Below, in pieces: positions 10,451-21,637 of a stretch of 64,000 nucleotides of DNA. The notes under the pieces are model-generated. The model was not told the DNA's origin. It made no database searches and was given only the letters and a program-made list of their open reading frames with translations. Source of the DNA: Brachypterus glaber (taxonomy: Eukaryota; Arthropoda; Insecta; Coleoptera; Kateretidae); contig OY294046.1 in the NCBI GenBank assembly GCA_958510825.1, positions 3,596,001-3,660,000 on the forward strand. The letters run 5' to 3'. Both the position numbers and the translations under genes were made by a program. How positions within the stretch are numbered: position 1 is the stretch's first letter; every line of letters starts with the position of its first letter.

Positions 10451-10725
10451 GTTGGGTTGGCAACATACAAAAGCCCATCTCTTGACGTTTTGCGTACAAA
10501 TGTCAATGTCGATTTAAAGTTTAATTTTTTACAAAATTTTGATTTGGGTTAGTTAGTTTTTTAAATTTTAGAGCAAAATAGAAAAAATTGTATAAAGCAC
10601 TCGTTTCATAACACATTTTTAGAGCACTAGTGCTTTAGAAAACTCGCCGCAAGCGGCTCGTTTTCTAAACTTGTACTTGTGCGCTAAAAACGTATGTTAT
10701 GAAACTAGTACTTTAATATACTATT
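10451..10725 (-). mobile_element. B-family element, copy 1 (truncated)
   Basis: Carries the GGGTTGGCAACA block, TTTAGAGCAAAATAGAAAAA and the palindrome with CTCGCCGCAAGCGGCTCG centre, ending ACTTTAATATACTATT. The distal body end and about 190 bp of interior are missing compared with copy 3. Confidence 0.7.
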
Positions 10726-10964
10726 AATGAGCTGACATTTTAACAAAAAATAGACCTTTTAATGGGTGGCCTGTGAGATTTGATACTTTAGGAACTTAAA
10801 ACTAATCTAACTATAGGAAAAATTATTTAATTGTCATAAAAATAAATAAAATAGGAATTATAGTATCTAAACCACACAGAGAAACCTGGTACATTTTTTC
10901 AATGCAAAGTGTAACATTATAATGGTATTCAAAAAACACGATTTTTTGAAAATTTTAATTCTTC

Positions 10965-11310
10965 CCTCATGTCGAAAAATACAAAAATAAGATTCCGTGC
11001 CAAATTTCAGCTTAAGAAACGAAATTTAGCATTGAAAAATTAAAATAAATAAACTTTTATATATTTTGCTTTTCCATTTTGAAACTTTTCAAAATTTCGG
11101 AAAGCCTTTTTTTTTAATCAAAAACAAGATCTGTATCGTTTTTGTCCAAAACAATAAAATAAGCACTCCATTCTAAAATTGAACAAAAATTAAGTTAGTA
11201 GTTTTTTATAAAATAGGCCTATACATATATGAATGCCAAATTTCGTTTTTTAAAGCTGAAATTTGGCACCGATTTAAATTTACGCATCTTGTATGACATG
11301 GTAAATGTGT
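10965..11310. mobile_element. MITE with GTGCCAAATTTCAGC inverted repeats
   Basis: About 10999-11035 is the reverse complement of 11229-11275, with weaker matching beyond on each side. No coding. Confidence 0.55.
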
Positions 11311-11572
11311 CCTATAAAACTTTGGAAAGTGAAAATCTATTAACACGGTCCAAACCTGAAAGTTCTTTATATCTTGGTGGCCGTGAAAGCTAAAAATCTA
11401 AAAATTATAATTTTTTTTTTCAATTTTTAGATTAAGATGATCCTAATTTTTTTTTTAGTTTGACACTTAATCTTTTTTTTGCATTCTCCACGACTTGAGG
11501 CGGGATTTAAAATTTTTAAAAATTAGCGTTTTTGATAATACGCCATGAAATATTTTTAACAAACTGTAAAAT

Positions 11573-12474
11573 AGGGGGTCCGATCAGGGGGCCGAAATGG
11601 AACAAAAATTTTATGGAACAGAGTATGGATAGCAACTATTTTGAAAAAATTCATGTTACATAGAATTTTTGACATTTTTGTCAGAAATAAATCAAATTAC
11701 AATTTATAAGAAAAAATATCTTTGTCTACAACTGCTTTAGAATGTAAGCAAATACACACACTTTTCAAACACAGAATGACTCCATTCTAGCTCTAGATAC
11801 GGTATGAATATTCCGTATCAAGTGTTAGAATGAGCACATGTAGTGCCATCTCTTGTTTATAAAAGTAAACAAAACTGTAGCAAAATTAGCAAAAATATAT
11901 ATATTTTACCATGAAATATTGAATAATTTAATGCAATTTAAAGTTTTGCGTTAAAATTACATAAAGTTTATTAGTTTTTCTTAATATCTAACCAGTTTTT
12001 TATCAATTTAGTTCAAAAATTAAAACTTTTCCATCTATTGTTAAATATTTAAGCCTGTCACAACAATCTGAAATAACCTTCAATTTTTTAATTATAACTT
12101 GTAAATATGTGCTAAAATTAAATAAAAATCTTTTTTAAGTGCTGATTTGATAAAATTATTAAATAACATTGATTGCTTTATTTAAAAATATGTGTTTTGT
12201 TGCATTTGCAATGTCGAGTCACAAAAAACATTGTTTTTAACCTTGTCCGCAGGTTAAAGCCATACAGTATTTCATATTTGCAGTCGAAGAAAAAGTATAG
12301 TCTACAACACGTATGGAATAGTCATTCCGCGCTAGGTATATTTTCTTATAAATTGTAATTTGATTAATTTATTGACAAACACGCCAAGAAAAATTGTAGC
12401 TTAATTTTTTTTTACTATCTATACTCTGTTCCATAAAATTTTAGTTCCGTTTCGGCCCACTGACCGGACCCCTA
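11573..12474. mobile_element. MITE (Q) holding a C-family insertion
   Basis: Inverted ends of about 58 bp. The left has GGGGGTCCGATCAG, GGGCCGAAATGGAAC and GGAACAGAGTATGGATAG; the right is the complement (CTATACTCTGTTCC ... TTCCGTTTCGGCCC ... GGACCCC). The C-family copy at 11719-12340 lies inside it. Confidence 0.7.
11719..12340 (-). mobile_element. C-family palindrome-plus-TIR element, copy 1
   Basis: From GTCTACAACTGCTTTAGAAT (distal end) to the palindrome start CTACAACACGTATGGAATAG. The outer half of the palindrome is lost. The apparent 61-codon frame inside is a shadow found in every copy of this repeat. Confidence 0.7.
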
Positions 12475-12700
12475 AAATCGATCGAAAAACTGACATTTTT
12501 CTTAACCTCACAATTGCGTTAATTTTGAATCTAGTTGTACCAACGAGCTGCCATTTGAGAACCCAGAAACATTCACTCTGTAGAGGTACCTATGGTGGGT
12601 GGTTCCAACTTGAACCATCCCTAAAGACTGTCAAAATATTCGCTAAAATCAATATGCAGACCATTTTTGTTTGAAGTTCCTGTATTTTTTTACGGTTGGT

Positions 12701-12778
12701 TAGAGGCCCTCGATATTTTGACCGTTCTGTCACCACAGAACTGGTGACAGAAGCGTCAAAATATACTGAGGGACTCTA
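12701..12778. repeat. Perfect-stem hairpin MITE
   Basis: About 35 bp arms: TCGATATTTTGACC and TTCTGTCACCA on one side, TGGTGACAGAAGCGTCAAAA on the other, bounded by TAGAG / CTCTA. Confidence 0.6.
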
Positions 12779-12785
12779 TGGGCGA

Positions 12786-13100
12786 AAAAAAAATTCTACT
12801 GCCCAATAAAATGCTAGCTTACATATTATCTACCGTTGTCAAGGCTTGTTTACCATAGCAACCAATAAAATAATTTATTGCTGACCGTTGCTAAGCGTTG
12901 TTTATTGACGACAGCCAATAATGAAAAAAAAATTAAGACAACTACTTTGGACTTTTTTCAACTTAAATGTCAAACTGACAGCTATCTCAAAATAATTTTT
13001 AAACTATATTTTTAACTGATATTTGAAGTTACCAGCTTTAGGTAGCAGAAAAGTATTGTATGCACCACGTGTGCTAACTGTCTTAAGTATTCTCGACTGA
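12786..13100 (-). mobile_element. L-family element, copy 1
   Basis: Body from TTCTACTGCCCAATAAAATG to AGGTAGCAGAAAA (inverted), then half of a palindrome (GTATGCACCACGTGTGCTAA ... TTCTCGACTGA). Matches the L copy at 34.07-34.46 kb in reverse. Confidence 0.65.
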
Positions 13101-14137
13101 TTTTTGAAACTATTTTTGCATTTTTTTATCATGAAACTTCAAGAAAATATGAAAAAAGCGGACGTTTAGAGCAAAGGGAGTAAAGAGGGCAAAAACTAAT
13201 ATTTTTGGTGGTTTACTGGTTTATAATTTATTGTAGTCCAAACCACGGGTCTGTAAAAATATAAACAGTATACTTTTTAAACTGTGAAATGGCCGTGGAT
13301 AAAGTATAGTATTCTACTCGCGTATAAAAGCTATTAATCATTCGGGTGATTAGGCCACTCGCCTATCGGTCGAGACCAACGAACTAACAACTCTCTAGAA
13401 TACGCATACCGTTAATATAAAGTATCGCCAACATCTCGGTTTGTTTGTAAACAAATAGTAGGTATATTCAGGCCTGAACAATAACAATTACTAGTAACTG
13501 TTATTGTTGTCTCTGTTAGAACAAAGCTGTGCGAGTAAGACAGACAAATGTATATGTTGGCTACGTTTTTTTCAGTTTTTACAAATGAAATGCCTATTCT
13601 AGAGTTATTAATTCGTTGGTCGAGACCCAAAATTCACCCTCGTTGATTAATAGCAATTATCATACACTCGTTGAATAATATACCATTTCAACATTATCTT
13701 TTTTGAAAATTCCGAATATTTTGACGTTTAGTTTCTTTAGGAATAAAAAGATTGCACTGGTTTGGTGCAATTGTTGATGATAGGGTCACTCCATCAAGCC
13801 TCGGCCGCTGGAGTGACCCTAGTTGATTAAGCTTGCCAACACCACAGAAAAAAAGTTTATAGTCAATTTCAGTGCTGCCAAAACAAACCAAAACGACTTT
13901 TTTTACATATATATCTATATACAACATGTTTACCTAACAATTGGACATGCGCCTTCGCATAAATATGCAAACTAAAAGGGGGAAATTTGAAAAATAAATT
14001 CGGTTAATCAAAAATAATTTTTATCAGAAAATTCCTTGAACACGACAGTTTTTATTTTAAATTTAGCATATCTTTATATAAATACATATTTATATAAACA
14101 TAAAAACTTTATTTTTTATAGTTTTTAATTTCTTATG
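13101..14137. other. Non-coding region with small hairpins
   Basis: No supported gene. A hairpin at about 13479-13513 (AACAATAACA / TGTTATTGTT) and another at 13786-13822 with 12 bp perfect arms AGGGTCACTCCA / TGGAGTGACCCT around GCCTCGGCCGC. Confidence 0.45.
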
Positions 14138-14322
14138 AATAGTGACATCCAGTCTAAGAGCTGGTGACCATTTTTATTTCATTATTTGCTCCCAGCTGTA
14201 TTTTATATGTCTTAAAGTACATTCAAATTAAGCTATTTGCAAATCGCCAGGTCCTAGATCGGGTTCCTTTGGGTGCTAGAAGCTCCAAAAAGGTGGTGAA
14301 ATAGGGTCCAAATATAGTTATT

Positions 14323-14884
14323 TATATACCAAGGGACTAAACTGGCTGTTTTAGTCCCGCTGCATTAGTGTTTCCTGAGCGAGGGAAACAGAAATGCAAG
14401 GGACTAAAACAGCCAAGTTTAGTCCTGAGGTATATACACTATTTTTTGCAGGACCAAACATAATTTAGGTAGGTAGATAAAATTAAAAACTACGCGTCTA
14501 AAATCGGTTGTTTTATTTTCGTAATTTAATCAAGATGCCTGTAAATTGCGAAAAGTCAGTTTCATGGCTATCGCGATTTCAATTGTTTTTTAATATGGTC
14601 GACACAAACGTCAAAAAAATGGACGAATATGATAAATTTTAAGTTATGTATAAATTGTTATAACAATGTTATTTTTAAAAGTTTTCTTTGTTAAAATCAA
14701 ATAAATTGGTTTGAATCGCTAATTTATTACAAAACACCACCAAACCTAATTTTTGAATGAGCAAAGCACATAGTAGTATAATATTTTAATATTATCAAGG
14801 TTGCCGTGATTTTTATTCCCTAGGGAGAAAAAAGGCAAGTTTAGTCCCGTAAAATTAGGTTTTAGTCTTGGTCGTGCAAAAAAT
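14323..14884 (+). mobile_element. A-family palindrome-plus-TIR element, copy 2
   Basis: Complete copy. The palindrome starts TATACCAAGGGACTAAAC and closes GTCCTGAGGTATATACACTA. The body TIR is TTTTTTGCAGGACCAA (about 14442) opposite TTGGTCGTGCAAAAAA (to 14884). Confidence 0.75.
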
Positions 14885-14888
14885 ATAT

Positions 14889-15220
14889 TTTTAACTTACC
14901 GTGTCAAACACATTAGATTTATTACATTTGGATTAGTCTATTTTCACAGTTTTACACAATTGTTCAGCTTGCCGATAGGTAAAAATACACTTTGAATAGT
15001 TTATTTGACATATGTCAATACTAAAAAGTCGAAAGAATTTTCATTTAATCAAAATGTCATTTCATAAATTCTTATTTCTTTAAAAATAAGTATCACATAT
15101 GTAAAAGGCACTTTTTAAAGACTGTTCTTACCCCCTTGGCCCCAGAATTATTGTGTTTAACTATGAAAATAGTTTAATCTGAATGTATTAAATGTAATGA
15201 CTCGGCAAGTTAAAAATAGA
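14889..15220. mobile_element. MITE with ~70 bp inverted ends
   Basis: AACTTACCGTGTCAAACACA ... GTTTTACACAATT opposite AATTATTGTGTTTAACTATG ... CTCGGCAAGTTA. Sits in the Z palindrome loop. Confidence 0.6.
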
Positions 15221-15389
15221 TTTTTTGGTAGCTCATTGCCTTAGCTTTTGGAGCTTCTAGCACCCAAAGGAACCAGATCTGGAGCCTAGCAATATAAAGA
15301 TAGCCTAATATGAATGTATTTTAAGACATATATAAAATACAGCCGGAAAAAAATAATGAAATAAAAATGGTCACCAGCTCTTCGACTAT

Positions 15390-15610
15390 AAAGTATGTCA
15401 CATCTATGGGAGAAGGGGAATCTGAAGCAATATGGTCTCACAAAACTATCGATGTGCTAATTTAAATCTTATTTTTTATACTAAAAAGACCTGATATTAA
15501 AAAAGTACAAAATAGTTTTTTTTATATAAAAATTTACGACACTTTTTGACACAAGGGGAAGGGAGGTTAAAAATGACCAAAACAGAGTGACATACTTTAT
15601 GGACGTCTCC
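15390..15610. mobile_element. G-family MITE, copy 1
   Basis: Inverted ends ATAAAGTATGTCAC (left, outer end lost) and GTGACATACTTTATGGACGT with CTCC (right). Related to the larger G element at 59.7-60.7 kb. Confidence 0.6.
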
Positions 15611-16007
15611 ATATCTAGAAGAAAATGTAATTCTTGTTTTTTTTTTCACTTGAGCATTGCCTAAATATATGTATTTGGCATAAACATGTGTGGAGTTTAA
15701 AATAAAAAAAGACCTGTCCGATAAGTTTTCCGAAAAAAAAAAATAATTTTAAATTCATAATTTTCAAAATTATATCGAATGCGCAAAATCAATTGTTTTT
15801 TTCACATAGTATAATTTTCACTCAGTTTATCTCACTTGGGCGAGAAGTTGCACTTTTCATTTTTTGTAAACTCAATATAAAATTAAATAATAAAATAAAA
15901 ACAAATTTCTGTCACTGGCTTACTCTATCGCACTTTTTAACAGAGAATACTGACTTGGGAGCCCTGTCGAAATTTTTTTAAAAATTGGAACCCATAGTGA
16001 AAAAAAC

Positions 16008-17433
16008 ACGAGAAGTTTTCTTTGAAACGGTGTCCCACACTTTAAGTTTGAAGCCTTGTAAGCTGAGATATTTACATTCAAAAATTCTGTCATACCGAGA
16101 AGCTAATCTTGAATGGGCATTAAGTTTTCGTGACTTGCCAACGCAAACCAAAAGTTAATCCTGTTAGTAGGATGTCTTGGCATTATAAAACCATTTCTGA
16201 GGTGCTTGGTTTTGGAAGATAATGGACTTTATTCCCCAAAAATGACCATGGTCGAATAGTTTTTCATTTTATACTGTTTTAGCTTACTCTATATAAATGT
16301 TGATTAGAGAATTTAAATCCATTCACAGAAATGGTCCAAAGATGTCCATTTCAGAAAATAGTATTGCTTGGTTTGGCTTTTTGCAACTTATTTTCTCAAA
16401 AAATATGCATATTAGTGTATCAATTAATGACAAATTATTATTTTTCTATTTTGCGACTCTTATAAGCTCATAATCACACGCATTTTGCGTGTTCTTTTAG
16501 GCTCATAAGAGGTCTGTACTTTTTGTTCTTTTGGGTTGGCAACAGACCTGGCCTATCGCTTGACGTTTTCCGTGCAAATGTCAATGTCGCTTTAAAGTTG
16601 AATTTTCTACAAAATTTTGTGTTTAGGTTATTTTTACCATGTTAAAATTGTGGCTTGGTTAATTGCAGTAAAAAATAGAAGAGATGACTATGAAATATAT
16701 ATAAAATATCATTTATTCTTAGAATTTTAAACATGGTGTAAACTGTAATGCCAATCCAAAACAAAAATCCCTAAATTTAAATGTAAGTTTTTTTAAATTT
16801 TAGAGCAAAAAAGAAAGAATTGTATAAAGCAGTCGTTTTATAACACGTTTTTAGCGCACTAGTACTTTAGAAAACTCGCCGCAAGCGGCTCGTTTTTTAA
16901 ACTTGTACTCGTGCGCTAAAAACGTATGTTATGAAACTAGTACTTTAATATACTTTATTGAATAATTGTTCTGACACATTATGACAGAAATTTAATACAC
17001 TGCACAACATTTTTTTTTTAGAAAATAAGCTACTAAATATATATTCTACAAATTTTCTGAATTGAGAATTGATAGACTAGTTATATGAACATATTTCAAA
17101 TTGCTGACCAAAATTTATATAGAATAATCCAAAACAGTATAAAATAAAGGTTAATTAAGCCCACTATGGTTATTTCTGTCCATTATCTTTCGAAACCGAG
17201 CACCACTAATTTTACTGTTGATGGTTTCATAATGTGTAGACCTCCTACCAACAGAATTAACTCTTGGTTTGCGTTGGCAAGTCACTTAAACTTGATGTCT
17301 ATTCAAGCTCGGCGCGCTGAGCGTGACGACTCTTTTTTATGGATGTACTTTTAAATTTTAATATCTCGGTTCGTAGGGCACCAAATTTTAAGTGATAGAC
17401 ACCGCTTTTTAAGGAAATTTTTCGTATTTTATC
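16008..17433. repeat. Diverged palindrome P with B element in loop
   Basis: Arms about 16008-16440 and 16956-17433. Matching blocks include CGGTGTCCCACACTTTAAG opposite TTAAGTGATAGACACCG, and TTGCCAACGCAAACCAA opposite TTGGTTTGCGTTGGCAA. The arms are clearly diverged, so the palindrome is old. B copy 2 occupies the loop. Confidence 0.65.
16441..16955 (-). mobile_element. B-family element, copy 2 (full)
   Basis: From TTTTTCTATTTTGCGACTCT to ACTAGTACTTTAATATAC. Palindrome centre CTCGCCGCAAGCGGCTCG in the same orientation as copy 3 once strand is allowed for. Confidence 0.75.
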
Positions 17434-17684
17434 ACTAAATGCCACCTGCCAAATAGAAATTGTTTCAAATAAGAATTCTATTTGGTTTGCACGGTTTATT
17501 TTTGTAAACTGACCGTTATATCGACGGTCTAATCCGCAAAAACTTTAACCGACACTTTAACTGCTTGATAAATCTATCCGTGCATTGAAAAACCGTCGAT
17601 ATACGTTTTATCCGATTGCTGAAAGCAAGTTTTGTTACGAGTTTTTAACAACCATCTTTTTTAATTTATAACGGATGACATGAA
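17434..17684. other. Non-coding, short hairpin
   Basis: CCAAATAGAA / TTCTATTTGG hairpin at about 17449-17493; otherwise nothing recognised. Confidence 0.4.
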
Positions 17685-18142
17685 AGGTAGCCATTTTTAA
17701 GTTGACGCGCTGAGAGCCATCTATTGATTAAAACATAAAAATATTATCTTAAAAATTTATAAAAAAATTGACTTTACATGTTCAACAGTTCCACGTTAAA
17801 ATTTAACATCACATATTAAAAAAACGTAAATATTCACAATTTACTTAAAACTTTACTATTAAAGGAATATTTTCACGAAACAACATAAAATAAATCAAGT
17901 CCTGTGCATATCTACGATAGCAAGGCTGATGTAGGAGTAAATCCGCCTAAGCTGCCACATCCGTCTCTTACAAAGAACACGCTGCGACTGACATTTAAAT
18001 GAAGTATAAAATGGTATACGTCACTCATTTTCTCATAACTCGACAAGTGCTCACCAGATGGCGCAGAACAAATATCTACCTTAATTTTAATGTAAATCAA
18101 TAGATGGCATCACGTTAGATGCAACTTAAAAATGTCTTCCTT
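17685..18142. mobile_element. MITE, ~45 bp inverted ends, downstream of Chip
   Basis: GTAGCCATTTTTAAGTTG and GAGCCATCTATTGATT opposite AATCAATAGATGGC and CAACTTAAAAATGTC. No coding. Confidence 0.6.
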
Positions 18143-18182
18143 TAATATCAACCATTATAGTTTAAAAAAAATGTTATTTTAA

Positions 18183-18460
18183 GGAGTTATATACCTTTTG
18201 GCTCGTGAAAATTAAGGGTTTTTATTGATTTTTTTCGAACGACCTACAAAATATAAAATAGTATATGTTTTGATGTGTTTGTAAAATAATTTTTATTGGA
18301 AGATTCGGAAAATTGTGGAAACCATCGGCGTTTCGGGGTAAGGGCCATGGTTTCCACAATTTTCCGAATTTTTGTAGGTCGTTTGAATAAAGTTGTGATA
18401 ACATACCTAAAAAAAATCAGTAAGTCCTTAATTTTCCAGAGCCAGTAGGTATATAACCCC
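18183..18460. mobile_element. TTAA-flanked MITE (piggyBac-type target)
   Basis: Flanked by TTAA at 18179-18182 and 18461-18464. Ends GGAGTTATATACC and GGTATATAACCCC, with GGCTC..GAAAATTAAGG opposite CCTTAATTTTCCAGAGCC. A central hairpin (TTCGGAAAATTGTGGAAACC and its complement) is perfect for about 22 bp. Lies about 90 bp past the Chip stop, so it may be in the 3' UTR. Confidence 0.7.
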
Positions 18461-18549
18461 TTAACTCGAAAACAAACTTGTTTCCACTGTACCTCAGTAT
18501 TTTTCGACAGGAAGAGATTCTACAGTTTTTTTCTTTAATTTAACTATCA

Positions 18550-18810
18550 TCACTGACTCACTGCCGGCGATTTTTTATCAGAGTCCTGGTTGGGGGGCGC
18601 GTTGCCCTGCGAGGGGCCCACCCCTGGCCCCCGGTCGCCGCCCCACGAATTGGGCCCGCCCATGGGCGAATCCGCGTGGAACCCGTGGTTGTCGTGGTCC
18701 AGGGAGTTGGCGGCGTCGTATTGGGTGTTTTCCAGTCTGGTTATCAACCTTTCGTCTTCGTCCCCGAATTCACCGCCCATTAGTGATGGTTCACCCACTA
18801 CCATCACATC
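18550..18810 (-). CDS. Chi: Chip exon 8 (LIM interaction domain, stop)
   Basis: Acceptor TAATTTTTCAG, then DVM and VVGEPSLMGGEFGDEDERLI, TRLENTQYDAANSLD: the LIM-interaction domain, nearly identical to vertebrate LDB1/2. The Gly/Pro-rich tail ends KKSPAVSQ-stop (TGA 18550-18552), equivalent to the ...QASQ end of LDB1. ATTAAA in minus orientation shortly after the stop is a possible polyadenylation signal. A MITE ends 27 nt upstream of the acceptor, inside the usual branch-point interval. Confidence 0.95.
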   Translation of the reverse strand, partial: DVMVVGEPSLMGGEFGDEDERLITRLENTQYDAANSLDHDNHGFHADSPMGGPNSWGGDRGPGVGPSQGNAPPNQDSDKKSPAVSQ

Positions 18811-18837
18811 CTGAAAAATTACAAAAAAAAATAAATA

Positions 18838-19417
18838 CAGCCTGTTCCAGAACTCGCGTACAGAAATTTATGGGTATATTAAAAACCCTCTGGAAAAATG
18901 AAAAAAATATAAAAAAAATCCATCTTCGTTTAATTCAAAAATAAGAACGCTTTAAGTGGACCAATACTGTTGCTGATTGTAAATTACCTTTAAAAGTTGA
19001 ATTTGTAGCTATGGAAGCAAACTTATTTATTGCAGGTACATATTCTGCAGGTTGACATGGTGATTAATGTAACATAAATATTTATTAATGTCAAAACAAC
19101 ACCGCCGGATGGAGCGACCCTATAAAAATAGAATATTTGATAGCCTCTGTCGGTTTTGTCAAAATATAATAACCTAAAAAGATTCTAAAGTTGAAAGTCT
19201 CAAACAATGCACGCGTCAAAATGCAACCATAGTTATTAATAAGTAGGGAAAAACTAATTTTTAGGTAATTTAACATCACCAACAGGATTGGTCAGATTAA
19301 ATAGCTTCCTTTTTAATTAGTATTGAAGATGGATTTTTTTTTGAATTTTTTTTCATATTTTCCAGAAGGTTTTTAATATACTGTCAAATTTCTGTACGCG
19401 AGTTTTGGAACAGGCTG
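18838..19417. mobile_element. E-family TA-flanked MITE in Chip intron 7
   Basis: Ends CAGCCTGTTCCAGAACTC and GAGTTTTGGAACAGGCTG, flanked by TA on both sides (18836-37, 19418-19). Inner inverted repeats continue through GCGTACAGAAATTT and TATTAAAAACCCTCTGG. Tc1/mariner-type target (inference). Confidence 0.75.
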
Positions 19418-19419
19418 TA

Positions 19420-19995
19420 TGTACCTACAAAGAAAAGGTTTTTCGAAAAAAAAAATATTTTTCACCCTGTATATAGTTCTCCGCATGAAATAAAGTCACC
19501 GACGAAAGGGGGAGGAATCATTCGCGCTCTGTTCTTTCCGTCAAGAGCCGTTATAAGGCGTGCGTGCCTACAATGGGCCTCCCACTTGCACACAGATTCC
19601 AAACATATTTCCCGTAGCCACAGAACCGTGCGTCAAACTATACCGGGTGTTACAAGACCAAGGTACGCCCCTTTTTTTCTTCATTTTAAAAGTTAGAGAT
19701 TCCAAATTTGGAATATGTTTTATTTCCATAAAACGTCAACTTTAACCATAAACAGTACCTTTATGTCACTTCCGGTTTAACCAGTGACATTTTAAATGTC
19801 AAGATTTTGCAGGCTTATTTTTATACTCAAAAAGAAAAAATACAGATATCAAGGCTTTTATCGATATTTGCATGATTTTAGGGTTTTTAGGGTTGCCTAT
19901 ACAAATTTTTACTCTAAGGGCATGACAAATGGAAAAGATTAAGTAATTTTTTTTTTGGACCACCCTACTGTTCTATTATAACACCCTTAAATTAC
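19420..19995. other. Chip intron 7, remainder
   Basis: No gene or clear repeat. Contains a moderately GC-rich stretch at 19490-19650 without a convincing reading frame. Confidence 0.4.
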
Positions 19996-20123
19996 CTGGG
20001 AGGCCAGGGAAAAATTTGGTCCGGGAGACCGTTTCTTGTTTGGAGCCGGCGTCACGTTGTTCGCCGCTCCTCCTGAGTTCGATCCTTTCCGCTTTCTTCT
20101 TTTGTTTGCCGGCCTCTGCGATT
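19996..20123 (-). CDS. Chi: Chip exon 7 (nuclear localisation region)
   Basis: Acceptor TTTTATTTCATGCTCAG; the first two bases complete Glu with the G from exon 6. Encodes SQRPANKRRKRKGSNSGGAA, then NNVTPAPNKKRSPGPNFSLASQ, ending CAG|GTAATT in phase 0. The KRRKRK cluster is the conserved nuclear localisation signal of Ldb proteins; the following Asn/Gly/Ser linker is variable in the family. Confidence 0.93.
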
Positions 20124-20358
20124 CTGAGCATGAAATAAAAAGGTTACAGTTTTCACACGGTTCCAAAATGAAATACTTTTTGATTGTACTCGTACGAGTG
20201 CTGGTATTTACATCAGGATTCTCTCATCTTTGCAATACGTTCGGAGTTACTACACGTAGCCAGAATACTTGTGACAAAAAATAACTAACAAAATAATTTC
20301 TACAAATAAAAGTTGCAATTTTTCCATATTAGATAAGTATACGTCAATGGTGTGCAAA

Positions 20359-20673
20359 AACCAAAAATCATCTTAAAAAAATGGGAAAATCTGAAATCGA
20401 CACTTGCCGTCTATGCTCAGAAGCACCAGAAACGGCCGAACACATTATGTGCTTCTGCGAAGCCATTGCTCGCAAAAGGCTACAATATCTAGAACAGGTA
20501 TACCCAAGACCTGCAGATATATCCCAAGTAGCCCCCAAAAAACTCTTAGGCTTCTTTGAAAGCCTAAAGTTTGATGTGGACTAAATTGCAAAGGGGATTC
20601 ACATTAGATCTCATTGGTCGCAGTGATTTGAAAGGCAGTACCTTGCCTCACAGCCGCACTTGTATTGTATTGT
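20359..20673 (+). mobile_element. 5'-truncated LINE with 12 bp target duplication
   Basis: ATGGTGTGCAAA occurs at 20347-20358 and again at 20674-20685, bracketing the insertion. Inside is the C-terminal coding end of a LINE ORF2, a short 3' UTR and a (TTGTA)n-like tail. Inserted in Chip intron 6, antisense to the gene. Confidence 0.8.
20360..20584 (+). pseudogene. LINE ORF2 C-terminal zinc-knuckle fragment
   Basis: Open frame reading ...KNHLKKMGKSEIDTCRLC then SEAPETAEHIMCFCEAIARK to ...SLKFDVD-stop. C-R-L-C ... H-I-x-C-x-C is the CCHC-like motif after the RNase H/RT domain in R1/Jockey-type elements. Catalytic domains are missing, so it is inactive. Confidence 0.8.
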
Positions 20674-20736
20674 ATGGTGTGCAAAGGAACTCGAAAAAAA
20701 TCCCTGATATTACTCAGTAAAAAAAAATGCTTTTAA

Positions 20737-20966
20737 GGGGTCTCTACGTAACGCAAAATTTTGCCATTTTGACCCCTTCCCCATGTAACACTGAGACTTA
20801 CCCCGCCCCCTCTATAAATAAGTAACGTTAACAGCCAAGAGCTCCCCAGCTAAAAAAAATTGTTGAAAAAATAAAATAAAAAACGTTACGTAACGCTACA
20901 TCGATCCTCCTACCCCCTTGTAACACTAAGCACTACCCCCCTCCCCATAAGGGCGTTACGTACCTT
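20737..20966. mobile_element. F-type MITE (TACGTAACGC ends)
   Basis: GGGGTCTCTACGTAACGC at the left, GGGCGTTACGTACC at the right, with C-runs and GTAACACT blocks inside, as in the F copies at 40.5-44.2 kb. Confidence 0.55.
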
Positions 20967-21110
20967 AAGTATAATCCCAAGACCATTGATTTATATATTT
21001 AATGACCTCTTTACTTATTAAAAATTATAAATTAAACAGTGTAACGCTTTCTAGTACTGTAAGTTAAATTTTGGTACATTTTCGTACAATTTGCGAATTT
21101 TTATTAGTGC

Positions 21111-21268
21111 CGCAGAGGCGGATTTATTTCATTTTATGGGGGGGGGCATCCATAAGGAAAAAAATTGCGCTTTCACCAAAAATACAATTTTGAAGATATT
21201 TCTATGCTACTATATCTCGCTGGGGGGGGGGCATGGCCCCCATGTCCCCCCCTAAATCCGCCCATGTG
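21111..21268. mobile_element. Small G/C-run MITE
   Basis: AGGCGGATTTA near the left and TAAATCCGCC near the right, with G-runs of 7-9 bases inside. Confidence 0.5.
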
Positions 21269-21346
21269 GGGGGGGGTAAATTTTATAAGTTCCCTTACTT
21301 TTTCCTGTAACTATTCCAGGCCAGTTTTTATACAGTTTTATTAGGA

Positions 21347-21510
21347 TATTTGGATACCGTTTATCGAAAAGGAACCAAGCGACATTTTTAACAAAATTTT
21401 GTTAGGCATGGGAATAGGTTCTTTAAGCTTAGTACAACCTATTCCCATGCCTAAGAAAATGTCGTTAAAAAAATGTGGCTTGGTTCCTTTTTGATAAGCG
21501 GTATCCAAGT
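21347..21510. mobile_element. Hairpin MITE, ~75 bp arms
   Basis: TTGGATACCG, GGAACCAAGC, CATTTTT and TTAGGCATGGGAATAGGTT on the left arm have complements on the right arm (AACCTATTCCCATGCCTAA ... CGGTATCCAA). Confidence 0.7.
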
Positions 21511-21637
21511 TTAGTAATTATAATTTATTTTTTTACTTAATATGGAAAAATTGCTTATAAAAAAGGACCAAACACCAAAAATTGAGTAAATAAATCGTGT
21601 ACATTGTATGTAGTATAATTAGAGGCTAAGCAGCGTA

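Larger units (their letters stand above)
14138..15400. repeat. Large palindrome Z with insertions in its loop
   Basis: Arms 14138-14300 and 15237-15400 are inverted: AGAGCTGGTGACCATTTTTA opposite TAAAAATGGTCACCAGCTCT, and GGGTGCTAGAAGCTCC opposite GGAGCTTCTAGCACCC. The loop holds the A-family copy (14323-14884) and a second hairpin element (14889-15220). Confidence 0.7.

Noticed and set aside
12173..12358. 61-codon frame also present at 28737, 34439, 39159 and 61914 (LHLQCRVTKNIVFNLVR-like)
   Set aside because: It occurs only inside C-family repeats, on varying frames and lengths, and reads through the palindrome; a shadow of the repeat.
13412..13927. Two 72-77 codon minus frames
   Set aside because: No motif, overlapping hairpins, AT-rich codon use.
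18590..18814. 74-codon plus frame opposite Chip exon 8
   Set aside because: Antisense shadow of the conserved LIM-interaction exon.
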